Assembly: GCA_002298885.1 (NCBI GenBank)
Contig: DBMK01000115.1
Span: 1-22,048 of the forward strand
Direction of reading: 5' to 3'
DNA from: Anaerolineaceae bacterium UBA700
Lineage (GTDB): Bacteria > Chloroflexota > Anaerolineae > Anaerolineales > Anaerolineaceae
Length of the DNA: 22,048 bases
The notes below the pieces were generated by a model. It did no database searches, was not told the origin of the DNA, and was given only the letters and a program-made list of their open reading frames with translations. Positions 15,318-22,048 of the stretch are shown in pieces; positions within the stretch are counted from its first letter, which is position 1, and every line of letters begins with the position of its first letter. Made by a program: the position numbers and the translations under genes.

Positions 15318-15356
15318 GGGTGCATTTCCGGCGGCAGTGCCGCCGGAAATGCACCC
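15318..15356. terminator. 18-bp perfect GC-rich hairpin after the 739-residue gene
   Basis: Arms 15318-15335 and 15339-15356 pair perfectly, with loop AGT. It lies 23 bases past the stop of the 739-residue gene (minus strand) and upstream of nothing on the plus strand. There is no U-tract. Its core CATTTCCGGCGGC resembles the hairpins at 3150 and 22012. Confidence 0.5.
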
Positions 15357-15379
15357 GGATTTCAGGAAACCTTTCCGCC

Positions 15380-17599
15380 TTACGGCGTGATCAATGCAAA
15401 CGCCATAGCCGCAGAGCGATCGTATTGCGATTGGCGGCCATAGCCATCGGTTGCATCGGCGTACGTATCCAAATTGACGGCGAAGGCGGCATTGGCGCAG
15501 TGGCCAAGCAGCGAAGAAGCCGTGTTCTTGAACACGCCAGGCGTCGAGGGGAATGGCAGGCTCATCGGCGGCGAGCTGGTGGCTCCGGACGCCGTAGCAA
15601 CCGTGCCGGCAGTGCCGCGGGTGATGCTCAGGCCCCAGGTTAAGAAATTATTGGGGTGAGTGGCGGCGTAATGGACGGAAACCAGGTCGCTGCCGTTATT
15701 GTAATGGCGCATCCCGCAGTCGCAGTCGGTGGTGCAGGGCACGGTTGTGTCCACGTCGATCAGGTTGGCAACGGTATCGTTGTTATCCACCCGCACCCGG
15801 AAAACCAACGCGCCGGACGGCGTGATGTTGTTGGCGGTCAGGACGCTGGTGTATTGGGTTGGAATGCCCATATCCGGCAGGACGAACACGAACTGGCCCG
15901 GGCCGCCCAGGTTGCTGCAGGGGGCCGGGTTACCGGATACGTCGAACATCTCAAGCATCAAGGTGCACAGTCCGGAACGGCGCGAGAGTACGTCGTTATA
16001 GGTGAACGGCGCCAGGCCGTTGCCCGTGCTGTCGAAATAACCGAACGGGCGGTCGTAAGGGTCGTTGATATCCACCCAGCCGTCGCCTGGGAAGGGATCG
16101 GGGACATCGTACAGGTTCGGCGTAGAGCCGACCGGATGCGGCCCCAGGTTGACCGTATGCAGGTCGATGCGCAGCGGAGAGTAGGATACGGTCATATAGC
16201 GGTGGTTGACCGGGGTTGTGATCTGTGTGAAGCCGCTGTCGCCGTCGAACATATAGGACCAGCGGTAGTAGCGCACGGTGCTGCTGGCTTTGAGGGTGGG
16301 ATCGAAGATGACCTGCAGCGCAAGCGTGCCGCCCCATGGAGTGGCGCTGTTTACCAGCCCGGTCAGGCTGCTGGTCAGCCCCGATTCCAGGTCGGTGATG
16401 TTGCGCAGATCGACGTTGCCGATGGCCGTCGGCCAGACGTACAGGGCGTTGCCGGGGATCGGGCGTCCGGGGTCGGGCAGGCAGGCTACCGCAGTCGGAT
16501 CGTCTACCACGATATCGACCGATTGCGAGCCGTCGTAATCGTAATACGTGCTGCAGGCAATCTGCGGGTCAGAGATTTCGCGCTCGACTCCGCCGATATT
16601 CTGGATCACCTCAAAATACAAGTCGGGGAAGTCGTCCGGGCACCAAAAACAAATCTCAGCCGAGAAGCTGCCGTCAGATTGGATGGAAACCTCGCCAAGC
16701 TCTTGCCAGCAAAACCAATCATCCGGGATGAACAAGCACCAGAACGGGAAGAGGATGGCCTTATTGGCAACGATAAAATCATTTAAAGACTTACCGCTGA
16801 GAGTCGACATGACCGTGGCTACTTCAGTGATCGAGGAGGCCATCGCGGACACCTGGCTGACCTGCGCTGCAGCGTTCAAACTGGCTGATTCGAGCACGGC
16901 GCTGGCACGGGCGGCAGCCGAAGCACGGAATTTCCGTACGGTCGATGCGTTGACGACCCCGCCCAGGTTGACGTTCCGCAATGCGCTCTCCGGAGCCGGG
17001 TCGGGCGGGTTGGGGTTAACGAGTATCGGCGGCAGGGTTGCAAGCTGCGCCATGGTGATCTTGCCCAACAGCACATCCACGATGCGGTCGCGAAAGGTCA
17101 GGACTTCAAATGAAGCCAGGTTGTCCAGCGTGCATCCCAGGTCCACCTGGAAAATCTGGACGGTGCCGTTGCAGATGGTGGCGTACTGCGGATTCGGGTC
17201 GCCCGGGTTGAGCAACTTGCGCACCGTCCCGTGGACCACAATGCAGGTCTTCCACCAGCAGCCCCAGACGTAATTAGAGATGGGCACGCGCAATCCGCTC
17301 TTGACCACCTGCGGGACGATGTCCTGGGTAACGGCGTTGGACTTAACAAGCTGCGCTTCAAGGTCGGCCGGTGGCTTGCCCGCAACATACAGGTCCGGCC
17401 CAACCATCACCTTCTGGCCGGCTTTCGGCTCGACCCTGAAGGCCGCGGCCCCATTGACGACAACTTCCGAATCCAACAACTTACCTGAGCGGTCGAAGAG
17501 ATAAGCGCGTGAAGGGGGAAGGTCCTCACCCTTCTGCTGCCCGCTGAACACCACGTTTACTTTAAAACTACCTGCGGATGCTTTTGGTGCGTTTGCCAT
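15380..17599 (-). CDS. 739-residue protein of unknown function with beta-sandwich-like, Cys-rich segments
   Basis: I do not recognise this protein by family name. There is no signal peptide or membrane segment. Residues 110-165 (VWGCWWKTCIVVHGTV to VQIFQVDLGC) and 286-332 (CFWCPDDFPDLYFEV) look like short beta-sandwich, carboxypeptidase-regulatory-like repeats with paired cysteines (114/119, 143/156, 288/297, 317/320). Residues 220-275 are Ala/Ser-rich and helical, possibly coiled coil. The C-terminal half resembles extracellular-type beta domains (residues about 375-739), with another cysteine cluster (CTTDCDCG). AAGGAG precedes the ATG. It is 75 bases after the kelch gene and likely co-transcribed with it. 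Signal-less export or an intracellular scaffold are both possible. Confidence 0.8.
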   Translation of the reverse strand: MANAPKASAGSFKVNVVFSGQQKGEDLPPSRAYLFDRSGKLLDSEVVVNGAAAFRVEPKAGQKVMVGPDLYVAGKPPADLEAQLVKSNAVTQDIVPQVVKSGLRVPISNYVWGCWWKTCIVVHGTVRKLLNPGDPNPQYATICNGTVQIFQVDLGCTLDNLASFEVLTFRDRIVDVLLGKITMAQLATLPPILVNPNPPDPAPESALRNVNLGGVVNASTVRKFRASAAARASAVLESASLNAAAQVSQVSAMASSITEVATVMSTLSGKSLNDFIVANKAILFPFWCLFIPDDWFCWQELGEVSIQSDGSFSAEICFWCPDDFPDLYFEVIQNIGGVEREISDPQIACSTYYDYDGSQSVDIVVDDPTAVACLPDPGRPIPGNALYVWPTAIGNVDLRNITDLESGLTSSLTGLVNSATPWGGTLALQVIFDPTLKASSTVRYYRWSYMFDGDSGFTQITTPVNHRYMTVSYSPLRIDLHTVNLGPHPVGSTPNLYDVPDPFPGDGWVDINDPYDRPFGYFDSTGNGLAPFTYNDVLSRRSGLCTLMLEMFDVSGNPAPCSNLGGPGQFVFVLPDMGIPTQYTSVLTANNITPSGALVFRVRVDNNDTVANLIDVDTTVPCTTDCDCGMRHYNNGSDLVSVHYAATHPNNFLTWGLSITRGTAGTVATASGATSSPPMSLPFPSTPGVFKNTASSLLGHCANAAFAVNLDTYADATDGYGRQSQYDRSAAMAFALITP

Positions 17600-17674
17600 T
17601 TTAATCTCCTTTCCTGAATGGCTGGTAAAGCCTGGTTTCTAAAAAGCAATACGTGCCTGATGGGGGTTAACCTG

Positions 17675-19405
17675 CTATTTCTTTGCCGATTTCGCCGGTT
17701 TTTCCGCTTTTTTGTCCCGGCGCCGGTCGCCGGATGGTTGCGCCACACCGGCGCTAATTTTGCCTTTAGCGCTCAAGCGAGAGGCTGATTTCGTGCGGTG
17801 AGATACCACTTCTTGCCCAAGGGTCTGCAAGGTCTTGATGCTGCGCAAAATATCGGCATGCGCGGCCTCGGCCTGCTTGCGGATTTCGTCAGCCCACGGG
17901 TCGCCAGGTCCCGGCACTGGCACCGGGCCATTGGGCCCTAACACCCACAGCGGCCCATCCGCCAGGCTTCCGATCAAGCGGTTGACCAACCCTTCGGTAA
18001 TTGGGATGCGCAGGTGCCATTCGTGGAGCTTCACCCGCACGCATTCCGAGGAAATGCCGTTGGCAACCACGCACAGCTCCGAGTCGCCCAGCTCGGTGCC
18101 GAATGGGATTTTGAAGTGGGTGGATTGGATCGATAATCCGGTGGCAACACTCATGGATGAATGGTCGAACGTGCGTGCGTACACCACGTGGCCAGTTTTT
18201 AGATTGCGAATGCGCACCAGGGGATAGTTTGTTGCCATACTGGCATCATCGCCGTAACTGTTGGCCTGGGATAACCCGTTTAGCAGGCGGCCCTGCAAGG
18301 TGTACGTCTGTTTGATGCGCAGGAAAGACGGTACGCTGGTGATCTCCGGCCGCCAATCTTCATCCGGAAAGCCGTCCGGCGTATAAACCTCGATGTCATT
18401 CGTCCCGTTCGCGTACAGCACCTGCCCGCTGGGGATGAGCAGCAGGCGCCCTTCATAAACTAATTGATTCGAACTGGCTGGATTGGGGATGGCCGTAATC
18501 GAAGCGCCGTCGTACTCGTAAAAGTACGTCGGAAACGGCCAATCATTGGCGCCATCGCCTGCCGGGCCGGCTGCAAACAGCACTTTTCCGTTTGGCAGCA
18601 GGACACCGGGAGCATCCTTGGCTTTCATCAGGCGTCCCTGGCCGTCCAGCGGCAGGTCCGGCCCGGCGCTCCACGTCCCTGGTTGGCTGGCCAGCGCCGG
18701 AGGCGTGTAGATGGCCGTATGCCCGCTGGCCCCAATGGCGAACACCCTGCCATCGGGCAAGAGCAGCGCAGGGCCGATCTCGATCGATGAAGGTTGGACC
18801 AGGTCCGACGGAGTTGTGCCGGTATTGATCCACTTATCCGCCACGGCCAGGTATTTTTCGGTCTGCGGATGGTTCGAACACTCGGCGTCCAGAACTGTCT
18901 CATCGGGCAATAATGTCCAGGTTTCCTCAGAGCTGGGGTCGTGCTTTTTTCCAGCCGCCGTCCAGGTGTTTGAAACCGGGTCGTAAATGGCGGTGTCCTT
19001 GGTGAAAATGTTGCCCAGCAGTAGCCTGCCATCCGGCAGCACGCAGCAAGGAGCGTCGCCGATGTTGGTCCATCCGGGCGGGGTGGGCAGGCTGGTCCAC
19101 AAATCCCAAACTGGGTCAAATATTTCGGCCGTGTTTAAGTCGCCGCCCGCGTCGCTGTATTCACCGCCTGCCACGAAAACGCGCCCATCCGCCAGGACAG
19201 CCGATGCGAAATATTCCCGGCTGTGAATCATCGGCGATAACGTACTCCAGGTGCCATTCATGTAATCGCCCTTGGCGTCCGGGCTCAAGCGCCACCAATT
19301 TTTCCCGGCTTCTTCCTGGACCATGACCGAACCATCCGTCAGCAGCAGCATGGTGCTGGCGTTGAAAGGCGGCTGGTTCTTGAGAGCTTTCCAGGTTCCT
19401 GCCAT
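17675..19405 (-). CDS. Kelch/galactose-oxidase-like beta-propeller protein with E-set domain
   Basis: This 576-residue protein begins with a beta-propeller. Repeated kelch-type strands appear as LLTDGSVMV (21-29), VLADGRVFVAGG (70-81), VLPDGRLLLG (122-131), LLPDGRVFAIG (215-225) and LLPNGKVLFAAG (269-280). Residues 350-470 match the galactose/glyoxal-oxidase C-terminal E-set (LNGLSQANSYGDDASMATNY, VRIRNLKTGHVVYARTFDHS). I do not see the usual copper-ligand pattern (such as HHVTH), so oxidase activity is doubtful. The tail, 490-576, is a Pro/Gly linker, a helix and a Lys/Ala/Ser-rich end. There is no signal peptide. A strong AAAGGAGG precedes the ATG. It sits between the small 68-residue gene and the 739-residue gene. 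Confidence 0.85.
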   Translation of the reverse strand: MAGTWKALKNQPPFNASTMLLLTDGSVMVQEEAGKNWWRLSPDAKGDYMNGTWSTLSPMIHSREYFASAVLADGRVFVAGGEYSDAGGDLNTAEIFDPVWDLWTSLPTPPGWTNIGDAPCCVLPDGRLLLGNIFTKDTAIYDPVSNTWTAAGKKHDPSSEETWTLLPDETVLDAECSNHPQTEKYLAVADKWINTGTTPSDLVQPSSIEIGPALLLPDGRVFAIGASGHTAIYTPPALASQPGTWSAGPDLPLDGQGRLMKAKDAPGVLLPNGKVLFAAGPAGDGANDWPFPTYFYEYDGASITAIPNPASSNQLVYEGRLLLIPSGQVLYANGTNDIEVYTPDGFPDEDWRPEITSVPSFLRIKQTYTLQGRLLNGLSQANSYGDDASMATNYPLVRIRNLKTGHVVYARTFDHSSMSVATGLSIQSTHFKIPFGTELGDSELCVVANGISSECVRVKLHEWHLRIPITEGLVNRLIGSLADGPLWVLGPNGPVPVPGPGDPWADEIRKQAEAAHADILRSIKTLQTLGQEVVSHRTKSASRLSAKGKISAGVAQPSGDRRRDKKAEKPAKSAKK

Positions 19406-19472
19406 ATGCTAAACCTCCTTTATGAATGCTTCTTAGCCCACGTTGATAGGCCAATGAGCATAACGAAGTCCG

Positions 19473-19679
19473 TCATCCACCCGATGATTCACCCCGCGCA
19501 AGCCAATCCTCGATGGCGTGCGTGAGCGATTCGAGGTCGGAAAAATGGCCCAGGGATTGGCCGCTGACATCAACAACATCACCGTGCAGCAGGCGGTTAT
19601 TGCGGTCGAGCAGCAGGCGCAATACTAATGTGACCTGGTGTTTTTCGGACAGCGCATCGGATGGGTTCTTGTCTGCCAA
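19473..19679 (-). CDS. Small 68-residue protein of unknown function (TTG start)
   Basis: I do not recognise a family with certainty. The sequence reads VTLVLRLLLDRNNRLLHGDVVD, then SLGHFSDLESLTHAIEDWLA, a compact alpha/beta pattern. It starts with TTG, with only a weak GGGA upstream. The same frame stays open without a stop back to 19742 and there encodes a hydrophobic run (FIWTITVLIPSIFVGIYSL), so a longer membrane-anchored form using a rare start cannot be excluded; AT-rich DNA can also give such a run by chance. It lies between the BTAD regulator gene and the kelch gene. Confidence 0.55.
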   Translation of the reverse strand: MADKNPSDALSEKHQVTLVLRLLLDRNNRLLHGDVVDVSGQSLGHFSDLESLTHAIEDWLARGESSGG

Positions 19680-19711
19680 TGAATAGATCCCGACGAAAAT
19701 CGACGGAATTA

Positions 19712-19726
19712 GGACTGTAATTGTCC
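19712..19726. promoter_or_regulatory. 15-bp imperfect dyad upstream of the small gene
   Basis: GGACTGTAATTGTCC is an imperfect dyad with GGAC/GTCC ends. It lies about 33 bases ahead of the TTG start of the 68-residue gene. It could be a binding site for a regulator such as the neighbouring BTAD protein; that link is only positional. Confidence 0.25.
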
Positions 19727-19740
19727 AAATAAAAGCATAT

Positions 19741-19763
19741 CAGCCATCCCTGATAGATGGCTG
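19741..19763 (-). terminator. Hairpin terminator after the BTAD regulator gene
   Basis: CAGCCATC (19741-19748) and GATGGCTG (19756-19763) pair over 8 bp with a 7-base loop. On the minus strand the stem is followed by ATATGCTTTTATTT, a U-rich run, so it fits an intrinsic terminator 46 bases past the regulator stop. ATATCAGCC (19737-19745) can instead pair perfectly with GGCTGATAT (19770-19778), so two exclusive folds exist. Confidence 0.5.
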
Positions 19764-19809
19764 AGTAGCGGCTGATATTTCAATGAAGTTCAAATGATTT
19801 AGTTCTAGA

Positions 19810-20643
19810 TTAGACCTGTTGCGGATCGGTGCGGATCTGGTCGTAGAGGGTAATCGTAGCCGGCTCTGGGACGGCATCAAATTCATCCAGGAGGATGGAT
19901 TGGCATAACTGGTACTGGCGCAGGGCGGCAGCGCGTTCACCCCGGCGGACATAACAGCGCATGACCATGCGGTGCGCGTCCTCGCGGCAGTGATCTTTTT
20001 CGAGCAGGCGATGGGCATATTCCAGGCACCCGGCGTAATCGCCGGCGCTGAAATGATAATCCGCCAGGCGGGCCAGCAAGGTCATATACTGGGTGCGCAG
20101 CCGTTCCAGTTCGAGCGTTACCGCAAAATCGCTGCCGGCGCTGAGGTCGCCCTGATAGTAGCGAATGGCCCGGCCGGCCAGGTCGGCTGCCAGGTCCGGG
20201 CTGCCATCCCGGGCGGCTTGCTCGCTGCGGCGCGCCAGGCGGTCGAAGGCCACCACGTCCACTCCGATCCCAGCGGGGATATTTAGCCGGTAAAATCCCT
20301 CGGCGCACACCACCGGGGCTGCGCCTTCCAGGTGCTCACCTAACTGCTTGTGCAGGCTGTAAACCAGGCTGTTGAGGGATTGGATGGCCAGGTCCTGGCT
20401 GCTCTCCGGCCATAGCCGGTCCAGTAAAACTTCCCGGCAGACGCAAGTGTCGTATTTTAAGCCCAGCATACGCAGCAGCTCACCGCCTTTGCCCCGACTG
20501 TGGATTGTCAAAGGCTCGCTGCCCTTCATCAAGCGGAATTCTCCCAGCAGGCAGATCATAACCGGCCAGGATGGTTCATCAGGTTCCGGACTGGCATAAT
20601 CCGGTCGGCTCAACAAATTGATTGCCGGATCTTTGAATTCCAT
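19810..20643 (-). CDS. BTAD-domain transcriptional regulator (SARP-like)
   Basis: This 277-residue protein has the two-part layout of SARP/AfsR-type regulators without the ATPase part. Residues 27-120 form an OmpR-like winged helix (ICLLGEFRLMKGSEPL, LLDRLWPESSQDLAIQSLNS, YSLHKQLG). Residues 125-270 form the BTAD helical-repeat domain (GFYRLNIPAGIGVDVVAFDR, YYQGDLSAG, HRMVMRCYVRRGERAAALRQ). AGGA lies about eight bases before the ATG. It is divergent from the FAD oxidoreductase gene and upstream of the kelch cassette on the same strand, so either may be its target. Proteins of this type usually act as activators. Confidence 0.88.
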   Translation of the reverse strand: MEFKDPAINLLSRPDYASPEPDEPSWPVMICLLGEFRLMKGSEPLTIHSRGKGGELLRMLGLKYDTCVCREVLLDRLWPESSQDLAIQSLNSLVYSLHKQLGEHLEGAAPVVCAEGFYRLNIPAGIGVDVVAFDRLARRSEQAARDGSPDLAADLAGRAIRYYQGDLSAGSDFAVTLELERLRTQYMTLLARLADYHFSAGDYAGCLEYAHRLLEKDHCREDAHRMVMRCYVRRGERAAALRQYQLCQSILLDEFDAVPEPATITLYDQIRTDPQQV

Positions 20644-20749
20644 TCAATTTTCCTGTCCTGAAACGATTTTCTGATATTAAAGATCTTGATTTGGGTCGGT
20701 TCTATTTTTGGATGCTTAACGCACTATTAAGATACATATTATCACAAAT

Positions 20750-20764
20750 TATCCATAGTGGATA
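20750..20764. promoter_or_regulatory. TATCCA-TAG-TGGATA dyad between divergent genes
   Basis: A perfect 6-bp dyad with a 3-base centre lies in the 187-base gap between the BTAD gene and the oxidoreductase gene. It is placed just upstream of a promoter-like pair on the plus strand, as expected for an operator serving one or both genes. Confidence 0.35.
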
Positions 20765-20768
20765 GAAT

Positions 20769-20797
20769 TTGGCAGATTATTATTAGTCGAATTTAAG
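20769..20797 (+). promoter_or_regulatory. Candidate promoter of the FAD oxidoreductase gene
   Basis: TTGGCA (20769-20774) and TTTAAG (20792-20797) are 17 bases apart, matching five and four of six consensus positions. Transcription would start near 20804. A second -10-like box, TAGAAT (20819-20824), is only six bases before the ATG and would give a leaderless mRNA. Confidence 0.4.
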
Positions 20798-20830
20798 GAA
20801 TTCGTCGACCTCACCCGCTAGAATTAGATT

Positions 20831-22006
20831 ATGGAAAATTACAAATATCTGATTATCGGCGCCGGAATGACGGCAGCCGCGGCAGCCCACGGGATTCGCG
20901 AGATCGACCCGCACGGGTCGATCGGCCTGGTAGGGACTGAAAACGATTTACCCTATAATCGTCCGCCGCTCACCAAGGGATTGTGGAAGGGAAAACCGCT
21001 CAACAGCATCTGGAGCACGCTGGATGGGATGGGGGTGGCGATTACCCTGGGACGGAAAATTGTCTCAATGGACCCAGGGCTAAAAATCTTCGAGGACCAG
21101 CGTGGAGAAGTGTACACCGGGGACAAAATCCTGCTGGCCACCGGGGCCGCGCCGCGCCGCCTGCCGGTTGAAAGCGATGCCATGATCTATTACCGCACCC
21201 TGGCCGATTATCGCCGTCTGCGCCAAATGTGCGAAAATGGCCAGAATTTCGCCGTGCTGGGGGCCGGCTTCATCGGCTCGGAAATCGCGGCCGCCCTGGC
21301 TGGGATCGGCAAGAAAGTGACCATGCTGTTCCGCGAGGACGGCATTGGCGCCCGTATCTACCCGCGCGATCTCTCCCAGTTCTTGAATGAATTCTACCGA
21401 CAGAAGGGCGTGGACGTGCTTCCCGGCGAGCGCTTTGGCAAGATCGAACCCTACCAGGGCCGCTACGTCCTGACGACCCAAAACGGACGGGGGTTCGTGG
21501 TCGACGGCGTGATTGCCGGGTTGGGGGTGCAGCTGAACACCGAACTGGCGCTGCAGGCCGGCTTGAAAATCAACCACGGCATTGTGGTGGATGAATTTTT
21601 ACAGACCAGCCATCCCGGGATCTACGCTGCAGGCGACGTAGCCGAGTTCTTCAACCCAGGCCTGGGGAAATATATCCACGTCGAACACGAGGACAACGCC
21701 AACGTGATGGGACGCCAGGCCGGACGCAACATGGCCGGCGCTTCCGAGCCATACACCTACCTGCCTTATTTCTATTCCGACCTTTTCGAGCTTGGGTACG
21801 AGGCCGTAGGCGAGCTCGACGCGAGCCTGAACATGGTTTCCGAGTGGAAAAAGCCGTATCGCAAGGGCGTGGTTTATTACCTGGATGGGCAGCGCGTGCG
21901 CGGCGTGCTGTTGTGGAACGTGTGGGACCAGGTCCAACACGCCCGCGAGCTGATTGCCGAGCCTGGCCCGGTCAAGCCCGAAGAGCTCAAAGAGTTGGTT
22001 ATATAA
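20831..22006 (+). CDS. FAD/NAD(P)-dependent oxidoreductase, AIF/ferredoxin-reductase-like
   Basis: This 391-residue flavoprotein has an N-terminal FAD-binding Rossmann motif (LIIGAGMTAAAAA, 7-19), an ATGAAPRRLP stretch (103-112), an NAD(P)-binding motif (VLGAGFIGSEIAAALAG, 142-158) and the second FAD motif GIYAAGDVAEF (263-273). The C-terminal part (YEAVGELDASLNMV, then VRGVLLWNVWDQV) is like the AIF/rubredoxin-reductase C-terminal domain. It probably passes electrons between NAD(P)H and a small redox protein, but no ferredoxin or rubredoxin gene is visible. No ribosome binding site is seen before the ATG. It is divergent from the BTAD gene, and its link to the microcompartment is unproven. 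Confidence 0.9.
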   Translation: MENYKYLIIGAGMTAAAAAHGIREIDPHGSIGLVGTENDLPYNRPPLTKGLWKGKPLNSIWSTLDGMGVAITLGRKIVSMDPGLKIFEDQRGEVYTGDKILLATGAAPRRLPVESDAMIYYRTLADYRRLRQMCENGQNFAVLGAGFIGSEIAAALAGIGKKVTMLFREDGIGARIYPRDLSQFLNEFYRQKGVDVLPGERFGKIEPYQGRYVLTTQNGRGFVVDGVIAGLGVQLNTELALQAGLKINHGIVVDEFLQTSHPGIYAAGDVAEFFNPGLGKYIHVEHEDNANVMGRQAGRNMAGASEPYTYLPYFYSDLFELGYEAVGELDASLNMVSEWKKPYRKGVVYYLDGQRVRGVLLWNVWDQVQHARELIAEPGPVKPEELKELVI

Positions 22007-22011
22007 ATATT

Positions 22012-22048
22012 GGTTTCATTTTGGCTGCGAAGCAGCCAAAATGAAACC
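22012..22048. terminator. 17-bp perfect hairpin at the window end
   Basis: Arms 22012-22028 and 22032-22048 pair perfectly around GAA, giving the very stable GCGAAGC loop. It starts six bases past the oxidoreductase stop. The window ends at the last arm base, so the repeat may continue and the presence of a U-tract cannot be judged. Confidence 0.5.

Noticed and set aside
15656..16786. 376-codon plus-strand open frame
   Set aside because: It is antisense to the 739-residue gene, has no ribosome binding site, and its composition (Val/Gly/His/Arg-rich without motifs) fits a shadow frame.
1..22048. tRNA, rRNA, CRISPR array, insertion sequence or phage genes
   Set aside because: I looked for cloverleaf ends, regular spaced repeats and transposase or integrase motifs and found none.

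Overview
The window reads as chromosomal DNA of a bacterium with GC-rich genes, AT-rich gaps and strong AGGAGG-type ribosome binding sites. The BTAD-type regulator, the cytoplasmic-looking kelch protein and the palindromic intergenic repeats suggest Chloroflexota (Anaerolineae-like). This is an inference from style; no marker gene is present.

Bases 1-13,000 are one bacterial microcompartment (BMC) locus built as two convergent operons. The plus operon (148-3135) follows a good sigma70-type promoter at 38-66. It encodes an RpiB-type sugar-phosphate isomerase, a deoxyribose-phosphate aldolase (DeoC), three EutN/CcmL vertex pentamers and a small unnamed protein. The minus operon is transcribed from about 13,126 down to 3243. 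It encodes, in order, EutA, EutB, EutC, EutL, EutE, a BMC-H hexamer protein, EutQ, EutT, EutJ, a tandem-domain BMC-T protein and a second small protein paralogous to the one in the plus operon. A 22-bp perfect hairpin (3150-3196) separates the two converging ends.

Together the genes suggest a hybrid compartment. Ethanolamine ammonia-lyase (EutBC, with adenosylcobalamin supplied by EutT and reactivation by EutA) and DeoC would both release acetaldehyde, which EutE turns into acetyl-CoA. All four pathway enzymes carry the same short amphipathic targeting helix: N-terminal on RpiB, DeoC and EutC, C-terminal on EutE. The two small proteins end in the same helix and begin with a module also seen at the start of EutQ and EutT. 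Every pentamer gene is in the plus operon and every hexamer and trimer gene in the minus operon, so a closed shell needs both. No alcohol dehydrogenase, phosphotransacylase, ethanolamine transporter or eut-type regulator is present.

Bases 13,289-15,235 encode a KimA-like potassium permease with its own promoter. Bases 15,380-20,643 hold a second cassette on the minus strand: a BTAD regulator, a 68-residue protein, a kelch/galactose-oxidase-like protein and a 739-residue protein of unknown function. A divergent FAD-dependent oxidoreductase gene (20,831-22,006) closes the window. Perfect hairpins of 17-22 bp with short loops and no U-tract lie at several gene ends.
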